Part shown: positions 52,187 to 64,000 of the stretch, one piece after another | How the letters are laid out: the number at the start of each line of letters is the position of its first letter | How positions within the stretch are numbered: position 1 is the first letter of the stretch | Origin: Gordonia zhenghanii | GTDB taxonomy: Bacteria > Actinomycetota > Actinomycetes > Mycobacteriales > Mycobacteriaceae | DNA: 64,000 bases | NCBI RefSeq assembly: GCF_021738965.1 | Contig: NZ_JAKKOQ010000001.1 | Coordinates: 558,001-622,000, forward strand | Reading direction: 5' to 3' | Notes under the pieces: model-generated | Databases searched by the model: none | What the model saw: the letters and a program-made list of their open reading frames with translations, nothing else | What the model was told of the DNA's origin: nothing | Translations under genes and position numbers: made by a program

Positions 52187-53479
52187 TCAGCGGTTGAACT
52201 CGGTCAGGAGGAAGTTCGTCGCCGGAAGCAGCTTGAACACCATCGGAATCCCGTGGTTCACGACGAGGCCGGGGAAGATCGGCGGCGTGTAGTCGCGAGT
52301 GAGTGTCACGTCCGCCCCCTGCTTGCGCCAGTCCTTGGCCAAGGTGACGACCTGTCCGGTCGAGACGACGTCGTCGTTGACTGCGGTCGAGAGCAGGACT
52401 GGAGCGTTCGGTTTGAGCGACCCGATGCGCTGGTCATCGACCATCTTCTGAACCTTTGGGTATCGCTTGATCACCGAGGCGAGCGGTTCGCCGGTCCGCG
52501 TCCACTGATTGGTCCGTGCGAAGCCGAAGGCCAGAATCGAGTCGGGGATGCACTGAGTTGCAGTGTCGTGCAGGGCACGCTTGCCCTGCTTGTTCAGCTC
52601 CTTCTTCAAGACCGGCGCCAACTCCGGGTACCTGGCGGCGAGACCGTTGACCACGTAACCGATCGCACCGGCGATGAGGGTGCCTTCGAGCTTGTTCATG
52701 ACTTTCGAGACGTCCGCAGACGGCGCACCCGCGTAGGTGGCCTTCACATTCAGGTCCGACGCGTACGTCTGCGCGAGTTCTGCGGCCGACGCTGCCGCTC
52801 CGCCGCCCTGCGAATAGCCGCTGAACGCGACCGGCGCGTCCTTCGGCGCCTTCGCGACCTTCAGTCCCGCTCGTGCGGCGTCGAGCATCGCGTGGCCCGT
52901 CTCGACCCGGTTCAGGAACGAGTGAACGCCAGGAGTGCCCATGCCGGCATAGTCGGTCAGGACGACGCGGACGCCGTTGAGCAGCATCAGGTACATCTCG
53001 GGGGCCGTGTAGTTGACGCCGAGGCTGGGCTTGGTGACATCGACCTTCAACGGAAAGTTCATGATCTTCGAGCCCGCGCACTGGTCGCCCTGCCCGATGG
53101 TGCCGTGTCCGATCACGAGAGTCGGGCGCTCGCCCTTCCCTTTCCACTTCGCGGTCGGCTCGACCACGATGCCCGTCACCGCGGTCGGTTCACCGTTCTG
53201 GAGCGTCGAGGTGTACATGATCCGTTTCGCGGTGCCCGGCCACTGCCCCTTGACACCGGGGATCTGCAGCATCAGATCGGTGTGCTGACTTCGGATCACC
53301 GAACCCGGCGTCGCGTCGTATTTCGACGGCGGAACGTAGAAGTTCCCCGCCGCGCCCGCAGTTCCCACATCGCCCACCGCGATGAGCCCCGCGGCCGCGA
53401 CGACGGCCACCAGACCGGCGGCGACAGTCCGTCGAGACGCCCTGAAAGATCGTGAGACTACTCCCGAGCATTTTTTCAT
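52187..53479 (-). CDS. Secreted lipase of the LIP family, tandem copy 1
   Basis: A 430-aa exported alpha/beta hydrolase related to secretory lipases (PF03583-type). Signal segment RRTVAAGLVAVVAAAGLIAVGDVGTAGA. The nucleophile elbow is FSGYSQGGGA; Asp is probably in STAVNDDVV and His in VVNHGIPM. Paired Cys (GDQCAGSK and TQCIPDS). ATG 53479 follows TACATT-GCACGA directly, a -10 spacing that suggests a leaderless mRNA. It is very similar to the next gene, clearly a tandem duplication. Ends LLTEFNR in both. Confidence 0.88.
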   Translation of the reverse strand: MKKCSGVVSRSFRASRRTVAAGLVAVVAAAGLIAVGDVGTAGAAGNFYVPPSKYDATPGSVIRSQHTDLMLQIPGVKGQWPGTAKRIMYTSTLQNGEPTAVTGIVVEPTAKWKGKGERPTLVIGHGTIGQGDQCAGSKIMNFPLKVDVTKPSLGVNYTAPEMYLMLLNGVRVVLTDYAGMGTPGVHSFLNRVETGHAMLDAARAGLKVAKAPKDAPVAFSGYSQGGGAAASAAELAQTYASDLNVKATYAGAPSADVSKVMNKLEGTLIAGAIGYVVNGLAARYPELAPVLKKELNKQGKRALHDTATQCIPDSILAFGFARTNQWTRTGEPLASVIKRYPKVQKMVDDQRIGSLKPNAPVLLSTAVNDDVVSTGQVVTLAKDWRKQGADVTLTRDYTPPIFPGLVVNHGIPMVFKLLPATNFLLTEFNR

Positions 53480-53506
53480 TCGTGCAATGTAGCGCACGTT
53501 TGTCGA
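53480..53506 (-). promoter_or_regulatory. Leaderless-type promoter of lipase copy 1
   Basis: Reading on the minus strand, AAACGTGCGC-TACATT-GCACGA directly precedes the ATG. The -10 TACATT is six bases from the start codon. The same module stands before copy 2, and conservation stops upstream of it. Confidence 0.5.
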
Positions 53507-53602
53507 CTGTTGTGACTGGTAACACCATCGTCGCGCCAGTAGAGTTCCCAACCGGACACCCGCTCACGCCGCTTACGGGTGCTCGACCAGCTAGGCAACC
53601 GA

Positions 53603-54895
53603 TCAGCGGTTGAACTCCGTCAGGAGGAAGCTGGTCGCCGGAAGCAGCTTGGTCAGCATCGGGACCGCGTGGTTGACGACGAGGCCGGGGAAAATCGGCG
53701 GCGTGTAGTCACGGGTGAGCTTCACGTCGGCGCCCTGCTTGTGCCAGTCCTTGTACAGGGTGACGACCTGCCCGGTAGGGATGACGTCGTCATTGACCCC
53801 GGTCGAGAGCAGGACGGGGGCGTTCGGCTTGAGCGATCCGATGCGCTGGTCGTCGATCATCTTCTGGACTTCGGGGTATCGCTTGATCACTGAGGCGAGC
53901 GATTCGCCGGTCCGCGTCCACTGGTTGGTCCGCTGGAAGCCGAACGCCAGGCCGGAGTCGCCGATGCACTGGGTCGCGGTGTCGTGCAGCGCGCGCTTGC
54001 CCTGCGCGTTGGTCTCCTTCTTCAGGATCGCGTCCAACGCCGGGTAGCGGGCGTCGAGACCGTTGATCGCGTAGCCGATCCCGCCCGCGATGAACGTGCC
54101 GTCGATCTTCGTGATGACCTTCGACAGGTCGGCGGGCGGCGCACCGGCGTAGGTGGCCTTCACATTCAGGTCCGACGCGTAGGTGGCTGCGAGCTCCGCG
54201 GCCGACGCTGCGGCTCCGCCGCCCTGCGAATAACCGGAGAACGCGACCGGCGCGTCCTTCGACGCCTTCGCGACCTTCAGCCCGGCGCGCGCGGCGTCGA
54301 GCATCGCGTGACCGGACTCGAGGCGGTTCACGTACGTGTGGACGCCTGGGGTGCCCATGCCGACGTAGTCGGTGATGACGACGCGGACGCCGTTCAGCAG
54401 CATCAGGTACATCTCGGGCGCCGTGTAATTGACGCCGATGCTCGGCTTGGTGACGTCGACGGTGAGTGGGAAGTTCATCATCTTCGAGCCTGCGCACTGA
54501 TCGCCCTGCCCGACGGTGCCCGGGCCGACCACGACGGTCGGGCGCTCACCCTTGCCGGTCCATCTCGCGGTCGGCTCGACGACCGTGCCCGTGACCGCCG
54601 TCGGCTTGCCGTTCTGGAGCGTCGACGTGTACATCATCCGCGTCGCCGTACCCGGCCACTGCCCCTTGACCCCGGGGATCTGCAGCAGCAGGTCGCTGTG
54701 CTGGCTTCGGATCACCGAGCCCGGCGTCGCGTCGTACTTCGACGGCGGCGTGTAGAAGTTTCGCGCCGCGTCCGCAGTTCCCGCATCGCCCATTGCGATG
54801 GCCCCTGCGGCCGCGACGACGGCGACCAATCCGGCGGCGACAGTCCGTCGAGACGCCATGACAGATCGTGAGACTACTCCCGAGTATTTTCTCAT
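53603..54895 (-). CDS. Secreted lipase of the LIP family, tandem copy 2
   Basis: A 430-aa paralogue of the previous gene, same length, about 85% identical by eye. Signal segment TVAAGLVAVVAAAGAIAMGDAGTADA, nucleophile GYSQGGGA, VNDDVI, VVNHAVPM. One visible change is HGTIG in copy 1 to PGTVG here, in the LVIGHGT/VVVGPGT strand that usually holds the oxyanion His. Copy 2 may thus have altered activity. ATG 54895 aligns with copy 1's start. Upstream is the conserved TACATT-GCACGC module. Confidence 0.88.
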   Translation of the reverse strand: MRKYSGVVSRSVMASRRTVAAGLVAVVAAAGAIAMGDAGTADAARNFYTPPSKYDATPGSVIRSQHSDLLLQIPGVKGQWPGTATRMMYTSTLQNGKPTAVTGTVVEPTARWTGKGERPTVVVGPGTVGQGDQCAGSKMMNFPLTVDVTKPSIGVNYTAPEMYLMLLNGVRVVITDYVGMGTPGVHTYVNRLESGHAMLDAARAGLKVAKASKDAPVAFSGYSQGGGAAASAAELAATYASDLNVKATYAGAPPADLSKVITKIDGTFIAGGIGYAINGLDARYPALDAILKKETNAQGKRALHDTATQCIGDSGLAFGFQRTNQWTRTGESLASVIKRYPEVQKMIDDQRIGSLKPNAPVLLSTGVNDDVIPTGQVVTLYKDWHKQGADVKLTRDYTPPIFPGLVVNHAVPMLTKLLPATSFLLTEFNR

Positions 54896-54918
54896 GCGTG
54901 CAATGTAGCGCACGTTTC
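54896..54918 (-). promoter_or_regulatory. Leaderless-type promoter of lipase copy 2
   Basis: AAACGTGCGC-TACATT-GCACGC before the ATG, identical in layout to copy 1. Confidence 0.5.
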
Positions 54919-54973
54919 CCGAATTCTGTAACGCCGGACACCGCCGCGGCGATAAGTGGGGCCCGCAAACGAT

Positions 54974-55010
54974 TTCGGGGCGGTGACCGCACTGCGGTCA
55001 CCGCCCCGAA
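54974..55010 (-). terminator. asd terminator
   Basis: 17-bp perfect stem TTCGGGGCGGTGACCGC/GCGGTCACCGCCCCGAA with a 3-base loop, 22 bp after the asd stop. The following minus-strand ATCGTTTGCG is only mildly T-rich. Confidence 0.85.
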
Positions 55011-55031
55011 GGCTCAACGAACTGACTCAGA

Positions 55032-57363
<2,332 letters not shown>

Positions 57364-57490
57364 GTCGTGCACCCTTCCTTGTCGTACATTCGGTCAGGCG
57401 ACGATCTTACCGGGCGCGGACACCGCTGCGCAGACGCTGCGGCCCTGTGTGACGTCGGCTACGTCCGGCCTGTCCGTAAGATCTGCGGGG

Positions 57491-58642
57491 ATGACTCCCG
57501 CCCTCCGATGGCATCCGGCCGCCACTGCCGTCACCGTGTACCTCGCTATACGTCTCGTCGGCGTCGTCGTTCTGGCCTGGTTCGGGGCCATTCACGACGT
57601 AGGCCTGACCGACCTGCTGTCCCGCTGGGACGGCGTGTGGATGCTCGACATCGCTGATTACGGATACGAGGGCGTGCCCGAGTCGGGCACCGATGCCCAA
57701 GGCGTGCACACGGATACGACGGCATACGCATTCTTTCCCGGGTACCCGGGGCTGGTCGGGTTGTTCGCAAAGCTCCCCTTCGTCAGCCCCTTCGGCGCAG
57801 GGATCGCCCTCAATGTCCTGTTCGGAGCCGTCGCTGCAGTCGGGGTCGCGCGACTCGGCGCGATCTGCGCCGAACGCCTCCGCCCTGGTATCTCCGATAC
57901 CACCGCGCGCAACACCGGCTTGCTGCTCGTCGTCCTGTTCGCCGCGGCGCCGATGGGCATCGTCCTCTCGATGACGTACACCGAGGCGCTGTTCTGCGCG
58001 CTCGCCGCATGGGCGCTCGTCGGTGTTCTCGAAGAGCGATGGCTGCTCGCCGGCTTCAGCGCATTCGCAGTCGGACTGGTCCGACCGACGGGCATCGCGG
58101 TGATCGTCGTCGTCATGCTCGCCGCGATGATCACCCATCACGAAGGCCTCCGCGCCTGGATCGCCGGGATCATCGCACCGCTCGGTTACCTCGGGTATCT
58201 GTGCGTGGTCTGGGCCAAGACGGGGAGTCCGTCCGGCTGGTTCCGGATTCAGACCGAAGGCTGGGACACGTCGTTCGACGGTGGGCAGGCCGTCGTGACG
58301 TTCCTCTACGACACGTTCACCGGCTCTCTCGACGCGGTCGCGGTCTTGACCGCGTTCGTGATCGTGGCGGCCATCGTCCTGCTCGTCTGGTCGTTCGTCG
58401 ACCGTCTGCCGTGGCCCGTCCTGATGTACGCGACGCTCGTCAGTGCGTCGGTGCTGCTCTCGAGCGGCCTCATGCCGTCTCGCCCGCGACTCATGCTGCC
58501 CGCGTTCGTCATCCTGATCCCGCTCGCGATCCGGCTCGCCCGCTCGTCACGTCTCGCCGCGATCTCCACCTCGGTCGGCGTGACTCTCGTATCGGCCTGG
58601 TTCGGCGCTTACATGCTGACCGTCTTCGACTTCGCCATCTGA
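57491..58642 (+). CDS. PIG-V-like membrane mannosyltransferase family protein
   Basis: A 383-aa integral membrane protein with about nine hydrophobic segments. RWDGVWMLDIADYGY near residue 44 matches the PIG-V/GT-C pattern WDGxWYxxIAxxGY, and FFPGYPGLV follows. It presumably transfers a sugar from a polyprenyl donor on the outer face (family inference). ATG 57491 lies 8 bp after TAAGAT, a TANNNT box that would give a leaderless transcript. It diverges from ask. Confidence 0.8.
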   Translation: MTPALRWHPAATAVTVYLAIRLVGVVVLAWFGAIHDVGLTDLLSRWDGVWMLDIADYGYEGVPESGTDAQGVHTDTTAYAFFPGYPGLVGLFAKLPFVSPFGAGIALNVLFGAVAAVGVARLGAICAERLRPGISDTTARNTGLLLVVLFAAAPMGIVLSMTYTEALFCALAAWALVGVLEERWLLAGFSAFAVGLVRPTGIAVIVVVMLAAMITHHEGLRAWIAGIIAPLGYLGYLCVVWAKTGSPSGWFRIQTEGWDTSFDGGQAVVTFLYDTFTGSLDAVAVLTAFVIVAAIVLLVWSFVDRLPWPVLMYATLVSASVLLSSGLMPSRPRLMLPAFVILIPLAIRLARSSRLAAISTSVGVTLVSAWFGAYMLTVFDFAI

Positions 58643-58771
58643 GGTGATTCGACGGTGCGCGCCGTGGCGATAGTGCGACGACCACAAGTACTCTTGCCAC
58701 GGGCAGAACGCCCCAGCCAATGCACCCAGTCGGTGCGGCCCAGCCAGTCCTGATCCTCAGGAGCGAAGCTC

Positions 58772-60268
58772 ATGCCAGGTCCGTCGGCCCCCGACCAGGG
58801 CGCAACCCGTCGCACCTGGCTCGGCCTGATCGTCCTGCAGTTGCCGGTTCTCCTCGTGTCGATGGACTTCTCGGTGCTGTACCTCGCGATGCCGACGATC
58901 AGCGATGCGCTCGAACCCACGGCGACCCAGCAACTCTGGATCCTCGATATCTACGGCTTCATGATCGCCGGACTGCTGATCACGATGGGCAACATCGGCG
59001 ACCGGATCGGACGCCGGCGAATCCTCCTGACCGGCGCAGCGGTGTTCGGCGGAGCCTCGGTCCTCGCGGCGTTCGCGACCGACCCGATCCTGCTGATCGC
59101 GGCTCGCGCACTGATGGGTCTCGGCGGTGCCACGTTGATGCCGGCCAGCCTCTCCCTGATCGCCAACATGTTTCCGATCGCCCGCGAACGTGCGCGTGCG
59201 ATCGGCGTGTGGACGGCCGCGTTCGCAGGCGGCGCCGCTATCGGCCCGGTGATCGGCGGCACGCTCCTGCACCACTTCTGGTGGGGCGTCGTGTTTCTGA
59301 TCAACGTGCCGGTCTTGGCGATCCTGTTCTTGGCCGGCCCGTCATTGCTCCCGGAGTTCCGCGCCCGTCAGACAGAACGGTTCGACGTCCTCGGCGTGGT
59401 GCTGTCGCTGGCCGGGATCCTGCCGGTGGTCTACTCGGTCAAGACGTTCGCGGTCCACGGCCCCACCCCGACGGCCGTCGCCACCGGTCTGTTCGGACTC
59501 GCGATGCTCGCCCTGTTCATCCGGCATGAGAAACGCGCTGCCACACCACTTCTCGTGTTGTCGCTGTTCGCCAACGCCGGATTCAGCGCAGCGTTGGCCG
59601 TCGCCCTGGTCGGCATGATGGCGCAGGGCGGTCTCGCGTACCTGACGAACGTGTACCTGCAGTCCGTGCTCGGGTACGACGTCCTCACCGCCGCCCTCGC
59701 AGGCATCCCGATGGCGGTGACGGTCGCCGTGTTCTCGATCTACGCCGATCGGGTCACGCGGCTGGTCGGCGTCCGTTTCGCACTGGCGGGCGCAGTGCTC
59801 CTCGCCGGATTCGCCGCCGTCGCGTTGGTGTCGTTGTCGACGTCGAGCCCGCTGTGGGTCTTCATGGTCATCACCGCGGTCGCCGGCATCGGGTTCGGCG
59901 TCCAGTTCTCGTTGGTGAGCGAAGTAGTCGTCGGGTCGGCGCCGCCCGAGAAGTCCGGTGCCGCATCGGGTGTCTCGGAGACCAGCTTCGAACTCGGCAC
60001 TGCACTCGGCCTCGCGCTCCTCGGGTCACTCGCCACCGCGGTGTTCCTCGCGCGCGACGACGGGCACGGCTTCGCCGACTCCCTCGGGGAGACGCTCAAG
60101 CAGTCCGGTGACGCCGGCCCCGTCGCCGATGCGGCCCGCGCGGCCTTCGTCGACGGACTGCACGTTGCAGCGGTCGCGGGCGGCGGCCTTCTCCTCGTGG
60201 TCGGCGTGGTCGTCGCCGTCGCGATGCGCGGTGCCTCGGCGAGCGGACCCGAACCGGTGCTAACATGA
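58772..60268 (+). CDS. DHA2-family MFS exporter
   Basis: A 498-aa 14-helix drug:H+ antiporter (SmvA/QacA-like). Motif A GNIGDRIGRRRILLTG and motif C AFAGGAAIGPVIGGTLL. SMDFSVLYLAMPTI in helix 1 carries the acidic residue typical of QacA. The ATG at 58772 has AGGAGCG upstream. Its stop (ATGA at 60265-60268) touches the leucine leader, so leuA's leader begins where this gene ends. Substrate unknown. Confidence 0.9.
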   Translation: MPGPSAPDQGATRRTWLGLIVLQLPVLLVSMDFSVLYLAMPTISDALEPTATQQLWILDIYGFMIAGLLITMGNIGDRIGRRRILLTGAAVFGGASVLAAFATDPILLIAARALMGLGGATLMPASLSLIANMFPIARERARAIGVWTAAFAGGAAIGPVIGGTLLHHFWWGVVFLINVPVLAILFLAGPSLLPEFRARQTERFDVLGVVLSLAGILPVVYSVKTFAVHGPTPTAVATGLFGLAMLALFIRHEKRAATPLLVLSLFANAGFSAALAVALVGMMAQGGLAYLTNVYLQSVLGYDVLTAALAGIPMAVTVAVFSIYADRVTRLVGVRFALAGAVLLAGFAAVALVSLSTSSPLWVFMVITAVAGIGFGVQFSLVSEVVVGSAPPEKSGAASGVSETSFELGTALGLALLGSLATAVFLARDDGHGFADSLGETLKQSGDAGPVADAARAAFVDGLHVAAVAGGGLLLVVGVVVAVAMRGASASGPEPVLT

Positions 60269-60273
60269 GATTC

Positions 60274-60315
60274 ATGCGTGCATTGCTTCTTCTCGGCTGC
60301 CGCGGCGGGGTCTGA
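60274..60315 (+). CDS. Leucine-rich leader peptide of leuA
   Basis: Encodes M-R-A-L-L-L-L-G-C-R-G-G-V, stop. Four consecutive Leu codons (TTG CTT CTT CTC) directly before leuA are the mark of an attenuation leader. An in-frame ATG at 60265 overlaps the MFS stop and would add three residues. Ribosome stalling at the Leu run when leucyl-tRNA is scarce would decide the fold of the hairpins that follow. Confidence 0.8.
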   Translation: MRALLLLGCRGGV

Positions 60316-62241
<1,926 letters not shown>

Positions 62242-62258
62242 CGCTTCGCTGAACACGT

Positions 62259-62305
62259 TAACGCTGTAGATTGCTGCCACATACTGGCAGTGATCTACAG
62301 CGTTA
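62259..62305. terminator. Bidirectional hairpin between leuA and the WYL gene (CCA-GTATG-TGG family)
   Basis: On the minus strand: outer stem TAACGCTGTAGAT/ATCTACAGCGTTA (13 bp perfect), a 2x2 mismatch, inner stem CTGCCA/TGGCAG, loop GTATG. It lies between convergent genes. A partial third copy of the arm (AACGCTGTAG-like) continues at 62298-62312. Confidence 0.7.
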
Positions 62306-62317
62306 GTGCTATAGACC

Positions 62318-63295
62318 TCAGGAACCGGCCAAGTACAGTGCCCGAGCCTCTCGCGCGTTCCTGCCCCGCAACTCGTGGAGCACCTCGGGCGGAACGTCGA
62401 CGAACTCGTAGTCGGCGTCGAGGCTGCCGACAGCCACGCCGATCCAGCGCGCGTCGTCGATCTGCATCGTGACCAGCGCGCCGTCGGCGTGATCGGCGAC
62501 CTCGGCGTGACGACCGATCCGCGTTCTCACCAGATCGGCGTCGGCGTGCACGAGGACCACCACCGCATGTTGTTCGCGACCCGCGCGGAGACTGGTGCGG
62601 ACGTACGCCGCAGGGTCGTCGCCCGGCACTCGCCGCGGGTTGAACCGACGCTTCTCCGGACGCGCGTCGTGCAGCCGGTCCAGCCGAAACGTCCGCCAGT
62701 CCTGCCGGTCGAGGTCGTACGCGAGGAGGTACCAGCGACGCCCGACGGGCACCAGCCGCAACGGCTCGACCCGACGACGTCCGGCAGCGCTCCCCGACCG
62801 TGCGGCAGGCGCGTAATGGAAGGTCAGTTCGGTCGCATCGCGGCAGGCCAGGGCCGTCGTCGTCAGCGCTTCTGCCTCGACGGCGGGCGCCTCGGAGCCG
62901 TCGAAGGCCGTCACACTCATCGCCCGTAACGCATCTGCGCGACGACGCAGCTTCGGCGGCAGCACCTGGGTCACCTTGGCAAGAGCCCGCACCGACGCCT
63001 CGGCAAGTCCTGCCGCAGGCCCCGACGCAGCGCTGCGCAGGGCCGCGACGATCGCGACGGCTTCTTCTTCGTCGACCACCAGCGGCGGCAGCGACCCGCC
63101 GGGCGACAGCTGATATCCGCCTCCCACTCCGCGGACCGACTCGACCGGATAGCCGAGTTCACGAAGGCGTTCGACGTCTCGTCGGACGGTGCGCTCGGTG
63201 GTGTCCAACCGCGCCGCGAGGTCGGCGGCCGCCCACAGTCGATGCGCCTGCAGCAGCGCCAGCAGCTTCAGCGTCCTCGTCGTCGTATCGGCCAT
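62318..63295 (-). CDS. WYL-domain transcriptional regulator (YafY-like)
   Basis: A 325-aa regulator. N-terminal helix-turn-helix (LLQAHRLWAAADLAARLDTTERTVRRDVERLRELGYPVESVRG). The WYL core around VGRRWYLLAYDLDRQDWRTFRLDRL binds a ligand, possibly a nucleotide or peptide. Ends with a C-terminal extension (WCX-like). ATG 63295 is chosen; the long upstream reading covers the promoter. It diverges from the DHA2 exporter at 63426 and probably regulates it. Confidence 0.9.
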   Translation of the reverse strand: MADTTTRTLKLLALLQAHRLWAAADLAARLDTTERTVRRDVERLRELGYPVESVRGVGGGYQLSPGGSLPPLVVDEEEAVAIVAALRSAASGPAAGLAEASVRALAKVTQVLPPKLRRRADALRAMSVTAFDGSEAPAVEAEALTTTALACRDATELTFHYAPAARSGSAAGRRRVEPLRLVPVGRRWYLLAYDLDRQDWRTFRLDRLHDARPEKRRFNPRRVPGDDPAAYVRTSLRAGREQHAVVVLVHADADLVRTRIGRHAEVADHADGALVTMQIDDARWIGVAVGSLDADYEFVDVPPEVLHELRGRNAREARALYLAGS

Positions 63296-63425
63296 GATCC
63301 GATCATGCCGCATACAACGGACAGATACTGACCGGATTATTCGATCGAGGTAGCGGACGGTTCCTGACCACATCGGTTCGTAGCGTCACCGGTGACAGCA
63401 TCCGGACCCACCTCAGGAGACACAG

Positions 63426-64000
63426 ATGACCGCAACCGTCGCTCTAGAGTCGCCACCCGACGATCCACCTGCCATCGGCGGCCGGGCCAGGACGATCGCA
63501 CTCGTCTGCCTGCTCGCCGCGTCGTTCATGGAACTCATGGACGCGACCGTCGTCAACGTCGCGCTGCACACCATCGCCGACGACCTCGGCGCCTCGGCCA
63601 CCGCATTGCAGTGGATCGTGGCCGGCTATCCGCTCGCCTATGCGATCGGACTGGTCCTCGGCGCACGACTCGGCGACCGGTTCGGTCGGCGACAACTCTT
63701 CATGCTCGGTCTCGTCGCCTTCGGCGCGGCATCGCTGGCCTGCGGCCTCGCCGGGACCCCCGAACAGCTGGTCGTGTTCCGACTCGTCCAGGGCGCCGCA
63801 GCCGCCCTCATGGTGCCGCAGGTCCTCACCAACATCCAGGTGCTGTACCCGCCGGCCGAACGAGGCCGCGCGATGGGGCTCTTCACGTCGATCATCGGCA
63901 TAGCCGCGGTCGCCGGCCCGGTCCTCGGCGCAGTCATCACCGACGGCGACTGGTTCGGACTGTCGTGGCGGCCGGTGTTCCTCATCAACGTCCCGATCGC
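63426..64000 (+). CDS. DHA2-family MFS exporter, N-terminal part (3' end outside window)
   Basis: The reading frame is open from ATG 63426 to the window edge (191 codons). It starts with an Ala/Pro-rich hydrophilic segment, then helix 1 ALVCLLAASFMELMDATVVNVAL, motif A GARLGDRFGRRQLFMLG, and motif C-like GIAAVAGPVLGAVI. AGGAGA lies six bases before the ATG. It is the third DHA2 transporter of the window and diverges from the WYL regulator. Confidence 0.9.
   Translation, partial: MTATVALESPPDDPPAIGGRARTIALVCLLAASFMELMDATVVNVALHTIADDLGASATALQWIVAGYPLAYAIGLVLGARLGDRFGRRQLFMLGLVAFGAASLACGLAGTPEQLVVFRLVQGAAAALMVPQVLTNIQVLYPPAERGRAMGLFTSIIGIAAVAGPVLGAVITDGDWFGLSWRPVFLINVPI

Overview
The window is high-GC actinobacterial DNA of the mycolic-acid-bacteria type (Mycobacteriales). 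Gene order over most of it follows the Mycobacterium tuberculosis chromosome from about Rv3644c to Rv3683, then Rv3708c to Rv3710: holB, adenylate cyclase, topA, cspA, DECH helicase, tad cluster, 6C RNA, HAD phosphatase, Ms1-like RNA, acsA, marP, CoA-Nudix, TlpA-like, nth, crp, MBL, ridA, bagAB, whiB4, ponA2, and later asd, ask, leuA. A Gordonia-like genus is my best inference, from the gene set and the intergenic repeats. It is not proven by the sequence.

Layout. 1-2086: end of a P450 gene, its coupled TetR gene, a fluoride-channel (crcB) pair and a small acidic ORF. 2131-12797: F420-type oxidoreductase, holB diverging from a membrane adenylate cyclase, topA, cspA and a YprA/MrfA-like helicase. 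12768-13863: a small inserted block with one unrecognised gene, flanked by diverged ~125-bp direct repeats. Each repeat carries a broken remnant of the gene lying intact on the other side. 13738-18476: tad/flp pilus-type secretion cluster, all on the minus strand. 18544-21836: secreted lipase, 6C RNA, HAD phosphatase, Ms1-like RNA and a Fic-fold relative. 22064-30300: acetate activation, membrane and stress proteins, base excision repair and crp. 30434-38237: metallo-beta-lactamase, RidA, BagAB ATPases, WhiB4, PonA2 and a phosphoesterase. 38272-47158 is a more accessory stretch: iron-siderophore ABC transporter with an iron box, HxlR/MFS pair, PucR regulator and a one-polypeptide desaturase-reductase-ferredoxin. 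47233-54895: tRNA-Pro, secreted and membrane proteins, Ohr and a tandem lipase pair. 55032-64000: asd, ask, a PIG-V-like membrane protein, two DHA2 exporters, leuA with an attenuator, and a WYL regulator.

How the parts connect. The adenylate cyclase (4418-5986) and Crp (29626-30300) form a cAMP circuit. Near-consensus Crp sites (GTGA-N6-TCACA) lie upstream of acsA (21958-21973) and between the -35 and -10 of the Ms1-like RNA promoter (20703-20718). Many minus-strand operons are joined by 4-base ATGA/GTGA overlaps (tad cluster, marP-Nudix-TlpA-nth, FecCD-FepC). One such junction was split by a perfect 53-bp tandem duplication at 17372-17477.

The most unusual signals are: (i) the inserted block at the helicase/tad junction; (ii) three dispersed 3'-end hairpins sharing the cap CCA-(G/C)TATG-TGG on unrelated stems; (iii) the Crp site inside the Ms1-like promoter; (iv) the self-sufficient desaturase fusion with a divergent PucR gene; (v) mirror-image 20-bp start modules of bagA and its divergent neighbour.
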